Below, piece by piece: positions 28,576 to 36,360 of a stretch of DNA of 64,000 nt. The notes beneath the pieces are model-generated. The model made no database searches. It saw only the letters and a program-made list of their open reading frames with translations, and was not told the DNA's origin. Source of the DNA: Winogradskyella psychrotolerans. GTDB taxonomy: Bacteria > Bacteroidota > Bacteroidia > Flavobacteriales > Flavobacteriaceae. The stretch's first letter is position 1, and each line of letters begins with the position of its first letter. The translations under genes and the position numbers were made by a program. The stretch spans positions 765,631-829,630 of the forward strand of contig NZ_JAHKPS010000022.1 in the NCBI RefSeq assembly GCF_018860565.1. The letters are read 5' to 3'.

Positions 28576-29907
28576 ATGGACAAGCAAAACATTTCGGTAG
28601 GCCTAGATATAGGAACCACAAAAATTGTGGCCATGATTGGTCGCAAAAACGAGTATGATAAAGTAGAAATCTTAGGCTTAGGTAAAGCCAAAAGTATGGG
28701 TGTGCATCGTGGTGTGGTAAATAATATCACCCAAACCATTCAGTCTATTCAACAAGCAGTTCAAGAAGCTGAGGCTGCTGCTGGTGAAAAAATTGAAGAT
28801 GTTACCGTTGGTATTGCAGGTCAGCATATACGTAGTTTGCAACATAGCGATTACATTACGCGCCCAAATTCTGATATGGTTATTGATGAAGAGGATATTG
28901 ATCGTTTAATCAATCAGGTTCACAAATTAGTAATGCTTCCTGGCGAAGAAATTATTCATGTGTTACCACAAGAGTTTAAAATTGATGGTCAGGCCGAAAT
29001 AACAGAGCCAATAGGAATGTATGGTGGACGTTTGGAAGCCAATTTTCATGTTGTAGTTGGTCAGGTATCATCGATTAGAAATGTTGGTCGTTGTATACAA
29101 AGTGCAGGCTTAAATTTAGAAGGTATTACGCTAGAGCCTTTAGCTTCGGCAAATGCTGTTTTAAGCAGAGAAGAAAAAGAAGCTGGTGTTGCGTTAATTG
29201 ACATAGGAGGAGGAACAACAGATTTGGCTGTATTTAAAGATGGTATTATCCGTCACACTGCTGTTATACCTTTTGGAGGAAACGTAATTACTGAAGATAT
29301 AAAAGAAGGCTGTTCAATTATAGAAAAACAAGCTGAACTTTTAAAAGTGAAATTTGGATCGGCGTGGCCAGGAGAAAACAAGGATAATGAAATTGTTTCT
29401 ATTCCTGGATTAAGAGGAAGAGAACCAAAAGAAATTACATTAAAAAACTTGTCTAAAATTATCCACGCTAGAGTCGTAGAAATTATAGAGCAAGTTTATG
29501 TCGAAATAAAAAATTACGGTCACGAAGAGCAAAAGAAAAAACTAATTGGTGGTATTGTTTTAACAGGAGGTGGAGCGCAGCTCAAACACTTAAAGCAATT
29601 GGTAGAATATATCACAGGCATGGATACTAGAATAGGCTATCCTAATGAACATTTAGCTGGTGATAGTGACGAAGATATAGCAAGTCCATTATTTGCAACA
29701 GCAGTTGGTTTAGTTATGGATGGCTTAAAGCGTCAAGAACGTAAAAAAGTAGAAGCAATTGAAGAAGAAATGATTGCGGCTGTAGAAGAAGAACAAATGC
29801 AAGAGCCAGAAATGGATGTTGTAGTAGAAGAACCAAAAAAAGAACGACGTTCATTTTTAGATAAGCTGACGGAACGCGTAAAGGATTTTTTGGACAATGC
29901 GGAATAA
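28576..29907 (+). CDS. ftsA: Cell division protein FtsA
   Basis: Actin-fold ATPase that tethers FtsZ to the membrane and recruits later division proteins. 443 residues. Phosphate loop 1 is VGLDIGTTKIVAMIG (residues 8-22), the second is IDIGGGTTDLAVF and the adenosine motif is GGIVLTGGGAQLKHL. The extreme C terminus, after an acidic linker (about 385-420), is basic and amphipathic (RRSFLDKLTERVKDFL), matching the FtsA membrane-targeting helix. ftsZ follows after a 65-bp gap. Confidence 0.96.
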   Translation: MDKQNISVGLDIGTTKIVAMIGRKNEYDKVEILGLGKAKSMGVHRGVVNNITQTIQSIQQAVQEAEAAAGEKIEDVTVGIAGQHIRSLQHSDYITRPNSDMVIDEEDIDRLINQVHKLVMLPGEEIIHVLPQEFKIDGQAEITEPIGMYGGRLEANFHVVVGQVSSIRNVGRCIQSAGLNLEGITLEPLASANAVLSREEKEAGVALIDIGGGTTDLAVFKDGIIRHTAVIPFGGNVITEDIKEGCSIIEKQAELLKVKFGSAWPGENKDNEIVSIPGLRGREPKEITLKNLSKIIHARVVEIIEQVYVEIKNYGHEEQKKKLIGGIVLTGGGAQLKHLKQLVEYITGMDTRIGYPNEHLAGDSDEDIASPLFATAVGLVMDGLKRQERKKVEAIEEEMIAAVEEEQMQEPEMDVVVEEPKKERRSFLDKLTERVKDFLDNAE

Positions 29908-29972
29908 TACGCAATAACAAATTATCTAAATAGAATTAAAAATAGAATTGAAAACCCATAATCATAATTAAA

Positions 29973-31913
29973 ATGAGTAATAGCAACGAATTTGGAAACA
30001 TTTCATTTGATTTGCCAAAGCACCAATCAAACGTCATCAAAGTAATTGGTGTCGGTGGAGGTGGAAGTAACGCCATCAATCACATGTTTCAGCAAGGTAT
30101 TAAAGGAGTTGATTTTGTAATCTGTAATACAGATTCTCAAGCACTTCAAAATAGTGGTGTTCCAAACAAAATACAATTAGGTGTTGCCTTAACAGAAGGT
30201 TTAGGAGCAGGTGCCAATCCAGATGTTGGAGAAGAAGCAGCAATAGAAAGTCTAGAAGACATTCGCAGAATGTTAGATACCAATACAAAAATGGTATTTA
30301 TAACTGCAGGAATGGGTGGCGGAACAGGAACAGGTGCTGCACCAATCATTGCTAAAATGGCTAAAGAACTCGATATCTTAACGGTTGGAATTGTAACTAT
30401 GCCATTTCAGTTTGAAGGTAAAATGCGTAATGCACAAGCCCAACGTGGTATAGAAAAATTGCGTTCTCATGTAGACTCATTAGTTGTGATTAACAACAAT
30501 AAACTTCGTGAAGTATACGGAAACCTTGGGTTTAAAGCAGGTTTCTCTAAAGCAGACGAAGTATTATCAACAGCATCTCGAGGTATTGCAGAAGTTATAA
30601 CACATCACTACACTCAGAATATTGATTTACGTGATGCTAAAACCGTATTAAGTAATAGTGGTACAGCGATTATGGGATCTGCTACTGCCTCTGGTCAAAC
30701 TAGAGCACAAGAAGCTATTATGAGTGCTTTAGACTCTCCATTACTTAACGATAATAAAATTACAGGAGCTAAAAACGTATTGTTGCTAATCGTTTCTGGG
30801 TCTCAAGAAATTACTATCGATGAAATCGGAGAAATAAATGATCATATTCAAACTGAAGCTGGATTTGGAGCCAATATTATTATGGGTGTTGGTGAAGATG
30901 AAGCGTTACAAGAATCTATTTCTGTAACTATTATTGCTACAGGATTTGATTTGGATCAGCAGAATGAAATTTCTAATACGGAAACTAAGAAAGTTATTCA
31001 TGCTTTAGGTGAAACAACAGAAACAAGTACACAAGAAAAAGAGCCTGCGATTATTACACCAGATATCGTTTTAGAAAAAGAAAAAGAGACACCAATTGTT
31101 CGTCACACTTTGCTTGAAGAAGAAGTCGAAGAAGAGGTAAAGAAAGAGCCAAAAGCGGAAGAAAACAATGGAACAGACTTAATCGCTACAACAGATTTAT
31201 TGAAAAATATGAATGTGGTTTATGATGAAGTTTTAGATAAAAAACCAGAAGCTACAATTGAGCCTGAAGATTTTGTGATTACTCCAATTGTAAATAAAGC
31301 GGAAGTCATTGAAGAACCAAAAGAAGAGCAAATCACTTTTTCTTTTGATTTACCATTGGCAAATAAAGCAGAGGAAAAAGATGAAGAGCCTAAAGCTAAG
31401 GAAGAAAAAATGTTCTTTAGTTTAGAGGAAGAAGTTAAGGATATAGATGTTAATGCACCTGTAGAAATTATCTCAGTAACAGAGGTTAATGAGCAAGGTG
31501 AAAAACGTTATGCATTAGATGATTTTGAAACATTTCATTCCTCTATAAATACTAAAAAGGAAAAAACAGAAGTAAAAGAAGAAATTGTTTTTGAAAAGAA
31601 AACAATTCCTATGGATGAAGCAGCAGAAGTTAAAGAAGAAGAGATTGATCCAATGAACAGTCCTATCTCTGAGTTGCTTATTGCTCGTGCAGATGAACGT
31701 AGAAGAAAAATGAAAGATTTCAATTATAAATTTAATGATGCTAAAATAAACGAAATCGAAAAAGTACCTGCTTACAAAAGACAAGGTGTTAACCTGGAAG
31801 ATGCACAGCACTCTTCTGAGATTAAAGCTTCTAGAATGTCTGTTGGAACCGATGAAAATGACGATATTCAATTAAGAAGTAACAATTCATTTTTACACGA
31901 TAACGTAGATTAG
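29973..31913 (+). CDS. ftsZ: Cell division protein FtsZ with long C-terminal extension
   Basis: Tubulin-fold GTPase forming the Z ring at midcell. The GTP-binding motifs are GVGGGGSNAINHM (residues 27-39) and GGGTGTG (115-121), with the synergy loop in the segment ending FKAGFSKADEVLS. The GTPase core ends near residue 330. At 646 residues the protein is far longer than E. coli FtsZ (383). The rest is a ~300-residue, Glu/Lys-rich, low-complexity linker plus a conserved-looking tail (PAYKRQGVNL and SFLHDNVD). Long linkers are usual in Bacteroidota. Last gene of the dcw cluster; followed 37 bp later by a strong terminator. Confidence 0.96.
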   Translation: MSNSNEFGNISFDLPKHQSNVIKVIGVGGGGSNAINHMFQQGIKGVDFVICNTDSQALQNSGVPNKIQLGVALTEGLGAGANPDVGEEAAIESLEDIRRMLDTNTKMVFITAGMGGGTGTGAAPIIAKMAKELDILTVGIVTMPFQFEGKMRNAQAQRGIEKLRSHVDSLVVINNNKLREVYGNLGFKAGFSKADEVLSTASRGIAEVITHHYTQNIDLRDAKTVLSNSGTAIMGSATASGQTRAQEAIMSALDSPLLNDNKITGAKNVLLLIVSGSQEITIDEIGEINDHIQTEAGFGANIIMGVGEDEALQESISVTIIATGFDLDQQNEISNTETKKVIHALGETTETSTQEKEPAIITPDIVLEKEKETPIVRHTLLEEEVEEEVKKEPKAEENNGTDLIATTDLLKNMNVVYDEVLDKKPEATIEPEDFVITPIVNKAEVIEEPKEEQITFSFDLPLANKAEEKDEEPKAKEEKMFFSLEEEVKDIDVNAPVEIISVTEVNEQGEKRYALDDFETFHSSINTKKEKTEVKEEIVFEKKTIPMDEAAEVKEEEIDPMNSPISELLIARADERRRKMKDFNYKFNDAKINEIEKVPAYKRQGVNLEDAQHSSEIKASRMSVGTDENDDIQLRSNNSFLHDNVD

Positions 31914-31950
31914 TAGCAAGTTTAATTTATTGTGTTAAAGCACTTAAGTC

Positions 31951-31990
31951 AAGCCCAAAAAGTCCCTCAAACTTTTTGGGCTTTTTGTTT
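31951..31990 (+). terminator. Intrinsic terminator of the dcw cluster
   Basis: A 13-bp perfect stem, AAGCCCAAAAAGT with ACTTTTTGGGCTT, seven-base loop CCCTCAA, followed by a T-rich tract. It lies 37 bp after the ftsZ stop. Confidence 0.9.
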
Positions 31991-32075
31991 ATAGCGGCTT
32001 TTGTTTTAGAGCTAATCTTACATCACGTAAGCAAAACTTTTTCTATCTTCGCATTTCTTTAAAAAGAATACAATT

Positions 32076-32522
32076 ATGAGTTTACAAGTAGATATAATGA
32101 CTGCTATGAAGGCAGCAATGAAAGAAAAAAATCAGATAGCTTTAGCTGCTTTGAGAGCTGTAAAATCAGAGATATTATTAGCGCAAACATCAGGTAGCCA
32201 AGACGGTTTGTCTGAGGAAGAAGAAATAAAAATTTTATCTAAGTTAGTAAAGCAACGTAAAGATAGTGCTGCAATATTTACGGAGCAGAATCGTAATGAT
32301 TTAGCAGAACCAGAATTAGCACAAGCAGAAGTGATCAGTCAATTCTTGCCAGCTCAACTTTCTGAAGAGCAAATTACAGAAGAAGTAATGACAGCCATTG
32401 CAGCAGTTGGTGCAGAAGGTATGAAAGACATGGGAAGAGTTATGGGAATTGTAAGTCAAAAATTAGCAGGACAAGCCGATGGAAAGACGATTTCTAATAT
32501 TGTAAAGGCAAAGTTGTCTTAG
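32076..32522 (+). CDS. GatB/YqeY domain-containing protein
   Basis: Small cytoplasmic protein, 148 residues, of the YqeY family. The domain is related to the C-terminal tRNA-binding tail of amidotransferase GatB. The whole protein is the domain: helices beginning DIMTAMKAAMKEKNQIALAALRAVKSEI, then the linker EEEEIKILSKLVKQRKDSA and the C-terminal VSQKLAGQADGKTISNIVKAKL segment. Free-standing YqeY proteins have no settled function; a link with tRNA or RNA polymerase is suspected only. A TATCTTCG sequence at 32044-32051 is one base off the -7 consensus and may be its promoter. A tRNA-Arg gene follows. Confidence 0.92.
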   Translation: MSLQVDIMTAMKAAMKEKNQIALAALRAVKSEILLAQTSGSQDGLSEEEEIKILSKLVKQRKDSAAIFTEQNRNDLAEPELAQAEVISQFLPAQLSEEQITEEVMTAIAAVGAEGMKDMGRVMGIVSQKLAGQADGKTISNIVKAKLS

Positions 32523-32539
32523 ATGTAAATATGAATAAG

Positions 32540-32560
32540 ACACCTGTTTTTACAGGTGTT
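32540..32560 (+). terminator. Short hairpin between yqeY and tRNA-Arg
   Basis: Eight-base arms ACACCTGT and ACAGGTGT around a four-T loop, with only a short T tract after it. It lies four bases before the tRNA 5' end, so it may be a weak terminator or a processing signal. Confidence 0.45.
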
Positions 32561-32563
32561 TAT

Positions 32564-32637
32564 GGCCTCGTAGTTCAACTGGATAGAATATCAGATTTCG
32601 GCTCTGAGGGTTGGAGGTTCGAATCCTCTCGAGGTCA
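32564..32637 (+). tRNA. tRNA-Arg (anticodon TCG)
   Basis: A 74-base cloverleaf read by hand. The acceptor arms are GGCCTCG (32564-32570) and CGAGGTC (32630-32636), with discriminator A at 32637. The D stem is GTTC/GAAT. The anticodon stem is TCAGA/TCTGA, perfectly paired, with loop TTTCGGC giving anticodon TCG at 32598-32600. A five-base variable loop and the T arm with loop TTCGAAT follow. CCA is not encoded. It should read CGN arginine codons. Confidence 0.93.
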
Positions 32638-32654
32638 CGAATAAATAGTTTCAG

Positions 32655-32700
32655 AACGGAGCTTAAGGGATGCGTAGTAATCCTTGAGCTCCGTTTTGTT
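32655..32700 (+). terminator. Terminator after tRNA-Arg
   Basis: Stem of about 15 bp, AACGGAGCTTAAGG paired with CCTTGAGCTCCGTT (one G-T pair), loop of about 14 bases, then TTTTGTTTTG. It begins 18 bp after the tRNA. Confidence 0.8.
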
Positions 32701-32814
32701 TTGTTAAAAATGAGAGTAAGCTTTATCTCTCATTTTAAGTCTATGTTTAAAGCTGGTTGCTTACAGTTTAATATGAAAATAGCAACATGAAAAAGACAAT
32801 AATTTAACAATCAT

Positions 32815-32849
32815 TTTGCATTCGATTTCAGAATTATAGATTTACTTTG
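32815..32849 (+). promoter_or_regulatory. Weak candidate promoter for the small secreted protein
   Basis: TTTG at 32815-32818 and TTACTTTG at 32842-32849 (one mismatch to TAnnTTTG), separated by 23 bp, ending 21 bp before the ATG at 32871. Sequence match only. Confidence 0.35.
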
Positions 32850-32870
32850 TACTGTAATTTGAATTCAAAA

Positions 32871-33248
32871 ATGTTTAAAACACTTTTTAGTATAGTATTG
32901 TTTATTGTTAGCATGAGTGCTTCTGCTAATACTATCAATATTCAATTTCTCAATAGTGATTTAGAATCTTCAAATAGTTATAAAGCCTCTTCTTCAGGTG
33001 AAGTCTATCAATTTTTGTCAACAGAGCATCTGTTTTTTGATATACAAATAGAGGATTACAGTGTTGTTAGTATTTCTTATGCAGAGCCTGTAATTTCGGA
33101 TGAGCTTCAGGCAAAAAAACACAGTCTTAACAATCTTAGTAAACAGCTTACGGCGACACAGCGCTCACAATTTACTATTGCAGAGCGGCTTAGTTTTTAC
33201 AATTTTCATTTACGGGAAACCCTTTTTCCATTTCATTCGTTTTGGTAA
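32871..33248 (+). CDS. Small exported protein of unknown function
   Basis: I do not recognise this 125-residue protein. The ATG at 32871 gives a clean signal peptide (MFKTLFSIVLFIVSMSASA, about residues 1-19), whereas the longer frame from a TTG at 32847 would put a polar segment before it. The mature part has no repeats or conserved cysteines. It is polar, Ser-rich at first, and ends in the aromatic-rich FPFHSFW. It stands alone between the tRNA terminator and another unknown gene. Probably periplasmic, with no functional clue. Confidence 0.65.
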   Translation: MFKTLFSIVLFIVSMSASANTINIQFLNSDLESSNSYKASSSGEVYQFLSTEHLFFDIQIEDYSVVSISYAEPVISDELQAKKHSLNNLSKQLTATQRSQFTIAERLSFYNFHLRETLFPFHSFW

Positions 33249-33349
33249 AATAAGTGTAAATAACATCATGTAAAAGTGATGTCGGAATATGGACTAAAAC
33301 GCCATATTAATCTTTATACACTTAAAAATTATATCCAAAACAAATTATC

Positions 33350-33886
33350 ATGGAAACAGGATTATTTATTATCGATGCGATTATTATCGCTATCGTTATT
33401 CTGCCTTTTGCATTATTTATAAACGGAAGAGCAAAAAGAAAAAAACAATTACGTAAAGCAATAGAAACAGAAGCAGCACAGCACAACTGTAAATTAACAA
33501 AACTTGAAATGTATAATAACTTTGCACTAGGTGTTGACACTGATGCGCAAAAGTTGTTTTTTTATAAAGCAACAACAGATGTCGTTTTTGCTAAAGTTGT
33601 CGATTTAAAATCAGTTGCTGTTTGTAAAATAATAAAAGAAACGAAGCGCGTTAAAAACAAATCTAAGCATTATGATGTTATTAATAAGTTACAATTATCT
33701 CTTATAAACCATAATCGAGATGATGTCACCTATTTAGAATTTTATAATAATGATGATGAAGTGACTTTAAGTGATGAGCTTAGTGTTGCGCAAAAATGGC
33801 AAGATTATTTAAATGAGCTTTTGGCTTCAAAGAGTGGGGTTTTAAGCTCTCAAAAAGAAGATCATATGGCTGTTGCAATGAATTGA
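33350..33886 (+). CDS. Hypothetical single-pass membrane protein
   Basis: 178-residue protein of unknown role. One N-terminal transmembrane helix (about residues 4-24, LFIIDAIIIAIVILPFALFI) is followed by a strongly basic stretch (GRAKRKKQLRK), predicting a cytoplasmic C-terminal domain by the positive-inside rule. The soluble part (about 35-178) looks like alternating alpha and beta structure, with FALGVDTDAQKLFFYK and a final helix AQKWQDYLNELL. No catalytic motif is evident. Followed by a clear terminator and convergent with the FUSC gene. Confidence 0.75.
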   Translation: METGLFIIDAIIIAIVILPFALFINGRAKRKKQLRKAIETEAAQHNCKLTKLEMYNNFALGVDTDAQKLFFYKATTDVVFAKVVDLKSVAVCKIIKETKRVKNKSKHYDVINKLQLSLINHNRDDVTYLEFYNNDDEVTLSDELSVAQKWQDYLNELLASKSGVLSSQKEDHMAVAMN

Positions 33887-33915
33887 TTATAGTGTGATTT
33901 AATTATTTAATTAGT

Positions 33916-33954
33916 AAAACGTCTTTCAGTATTATATTGAAAGGCGTTTTTTTT
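33916..33954 (+). terminator. Intrinsic terminator after the hypothetical membrane protein
   Basis: A 13-bp stem, AAAACGTCTTTCA with TGAAAGGCGTTTT (one G-T pair), followed by a continued T run to 33954. It lies 30 bp after the stop, in the gap between convergent genes. Confidence 0.82.
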
Positions 33955-33986
33955 ATTTTGGTGGAGTAAAGTTGTTAGAAGTAATG

Positions 33987-36113
33987 CTATTTGGACCTAA
34001 ACTTGGATGTTAACTTCAGCATTTTTTCACTTAAGCTAAACAACCAATACAATTGTTCCCAAACTAAATGAGCTTCCTTATTAGTCCGTTCGCTATGAGA
34101 TTGTGAAATAGCTTCATTACTGATATGGTTGGTAGGAAAGTTAAATGGTTCTGGTTTAAAACTGGCGCCTTTAGGTTTTGGTTCTTTAAAATTAATACCC
34201 TTTAATTGAGAACAGACATTATTGAGGTTGCTATCAATTTTATCAGATATCATTTTAAAATCTTCTGAAGCTTTAGAAGTCGCATGGTTTTGAATGTATG
34301 TACTTAACGATGCTAAAGAGGCTAAGAAGCTATGATTAATAACAACAAGTTCGTAAATGTCTTCTATGTGGTTTTGTTTTGATTCTGGTTCTTGAGCCAT
34401 TCGCTGAAAAGCAGAGCTTAAATTAGACATTTGTAAAAAAGCTTCTTTTCGATTTACTTTTAAACTTGTAGGTACATGCCCTTTTTTTTGATAAAAGTTG
34501 CTAATAGATTTAAAAAAGGCAGCATTGGCCTTTAAACTATCTTTAATATTATCTCCAATCTCCATAATTGACCATGCAGGCCATAGCCATCGCATGGTTA
34601 TAAAAGACAATGCGGCACCAATTAAGGTATCAATAACTCTAAATTGAATAACGGTTAAAATATTAGGCTGTAAGATGGCATAAATAAAAATAACACTTAA
34701 GGTTATAAAGGTTGCTGAGGCTTTATAGTTCTTCTGAACCATAGAAAATGCCACGACTAAGGACAGTACACCTACTGCACCATAAATATAAGGGTCGTTA
34801 ATTAGAAATACGAGGCCGCTTGCAAGAGTGGCACCTATTAATGTGCCAATAATTCGGTCTTTAGAACGTGTTTTTGTGAGTCCATAACTAGGTCGCATAA
34901 TGACGATAATAGTTAGAATAATCCAATACGGATTTTGAAAATCGAAAAATAGACCAATACCATAACCTAGCATTACAGCTACAGATAATCGTAAAGAGTG
35001 TTTAAAAATAGTAGACCTAAAGCTTAGGTTTCTAAGTAATAACCTTGGATTGTAGTCTTGCGAATCAATAAAACGTTTTAGCTTGTCATTTTTAATATAA
35101 TCGTCTGAAGTCAGCTCAGGATTACCTAATAACCATTTGATTTTTTTTAATTTTTCAAATTGCTTTTTTTGATAGTCTAGGAGATTTTGGAGCATTAAAA
35201 AGCGTTCGTAATCTTCAATATGGTTTTCGTTTTTAAACTTTAAAATATCATTTTCAAGCGTTTTAAAGGTTTCTGACAGTATGTTGTTAGAAGGGAATTT
35301 TTTCGACTTATTGAGATCTTGTGCAATAGCGCGTAATTGAAGAGAGAATTCAGAAAGCAACTTTTGAAAATCGGTTTTAAACTCAGGATGTGCATCAAAA
35401 AGCATATCCATTTTATTGTAGTTTACAGGATTTGCAATAGCAGTTTCTAATAGTTCTACCAATTGAATGAATATTAATAATCGTCTGCTTTGATAATTCG
35501 ATTTACCAGAGCTTTTACGAGATAAGATTAATATTTCTCTTAAAGTATCATGATGTTCTGTTAATTCACTTTGTATATTTAAGAGTTGTACCTGTAAGTC
35601 GTCTCTGTTGGGTTGTTCGCCAATGAGCTGTCTTCTAATATCTAAAAAACTAGCTGTGAGTAGGAATGTTTGAGTTAGGGTTTCTTCGGTTTGAGCTTTG
35701 GGATTAATATAAAACCATAATGTTGAAAGTAATAAATACCATATACCGCCAAGACCAATTAATAAGGCATATTGATACACTTCTAAGGTGCTAGAAGTAT
35801 GAGCAAAACTTAAAACCAATGCTAATAATCCTGAAAAACTAATTAGCGATGCTCTAAATCCGTAAATTGAAATAAAGGCAATACAAAAGGTTAGAAACCC
35901 TAGAATAGGAAAAAGTAAGAAGTTTGAAATGTCAAAATAACCACCAATAAAGCTTATTACTACCACAAGAATAGCCGAAAAAAGAATCCCGACTTGTTTG
36001 TGTTTTAATCTTCCGCTAACATCACTTGGTGAGCACCAAAAAGCACCAAAACAAATGGCCAAGCCAATTTCAAAATGGTTGGTTGCAATACCTAATATAA
36101 TAGGAGTTGTCAC
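33987..36113 (-). CDS. FUSC (YccS-like) family inner-membrane protein; true start probably further upstream
   Basis: Polytopic membrane protein of the fusaric-acid-resistance/YccS superfamily, thought to export aromatic or other organic acids. It has two membrane blocks of about five to six helices each (about residues 1-145 and 370-500 from the GTG) separated by a helical cytoplasmic region, as in YccS. The conserved second block includes NPYWIILTIIVIMRPSYGLTKTRSKDRIIGTLIGA. The C-terminal ~190 residues are helical and soluble. The first usual start codon is GTG at 36113, giving 708 residues, but coding-like sequence in frame extends to 36209 with no ATG, GTG or TTG. An ATT at 36203 would give 738 residues. 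Substrate unknown. Confidence 0.85.
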   Translation of the reverse strand: MTTPIILGIATNHFEIGLAICFGAFWCSPSDVSGRLKHKQVGILFSAILVVVISFIGGYFDISNFLLFPILGFLTFCIAFISIYGFRASLISFSGLLALVLSFAHTSSTLEVYQYALLIGLGGIWYLLLSTLWFYINPKAQTEETLTQTFLLTASFLDIRRQLIGEQPNRDDLQVQLLNIQSELTEHHDTLREILILSRKSSGKSNYQSRRLLIFIQLVELLETAIANPVNYNKMDMLFDAHPEFKTDFQKLLSEFSLQLRAIAQDLNKSKKFPSNNILSETFKTLENDILKFKNENHIEDYERFLMLQNLLDYQKKQFEKLKKIKWLLGNPELTSDDYIKNDKLKRFIDSQDYNPRLLLRNLSFRSTIFKHSLRLSVAVMLGYGIGLFFDFQNPYWIILTIIVIMRPSYGLTKTRSKDRIIGTLIGATLASGLVFLINDPYIYGAVGVLSLVVAFSMVQKNYKASATFITLSVIFIYAILQPNILTVIQFRVIDTLIGAALSFITMRWLWPAWSIMEIGDNIKDSLKANAAFFKSISNFYQKKGHVPTSLKVNRKEAFLQMSNLSSAFQRMAQEPESKQNHIEDIYELVVINHSFLASLASLSTYIQNHATSKASEDFKMISDKIDSNLNNVCSQLKGINFKEPKPKGASFKPEPFNFPTNHISNEAISQSHSERTNKEAHLVWEQLYWLFSLSEKMLKLTSKFRSK

Positions 36114-36229
36114 TGCAATACCAATTAAAACGGCTTTTGAAAAGCTAGTGCTTTTAAAGAATTCTAATAATTCTTTAGCGTGTTTTAGGATAAAAGTTAA
36201 AATGAGATTTTATATTTTATAATTCAGTA

Positions 36230-36237
36230 CAAAGATA
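36230..36237 (-). promoter_or_regulatory. Candidate -7 promoter element for the FUSC gene
   Basis: The minus strand reads TATCTTTG, a perfect TAnnTTTG match. Transcription would start near 36223, only about 20 bases before the ATT at 36203 but about 110 before the GTG at 36113. Confidence 0.5.
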
Positions 36238-36291
36238 CAACTTGAATAAGGAAGACCTCATAAGTACTATTGACTATTGAATTATTTTAAG

Positions 36292-36334
36292 AAAAAAAAG
36301 CTGATAATTTTCGAGATTTTGAAAATTATCAGCT
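36292..36334 (-). terminator. Intrinsic terminator of the glutamate-synthase-like gene
   Basis: On the minus strand, AGCTGATAATTTTC and GAAAATTATCAGCT form a 14-bp perfect stem with an eight-base loop, followed by eight T residues (the A run at 36292-36299). It lies 27 bp past the stop codon. Confidence 0.88.
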
Positions 36335-36360
36335 GCTTAATAGTGCTAAAAAAGTTTTTG

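Noticed and set aside
31515..31871. 118-codon minus-strand frame opposite the ftsZ linker
   Set aside because: The Glu/Lys-rich linker codons read as Phe/Phe/Leu on the other strand, producing a false hydrophobic protein.
32538..33350. Possible integrated element downstream of tRNA-Arg
   Set aside because: No integrase, no repeat of the tRNA 3' end and no change in base composition were seen.
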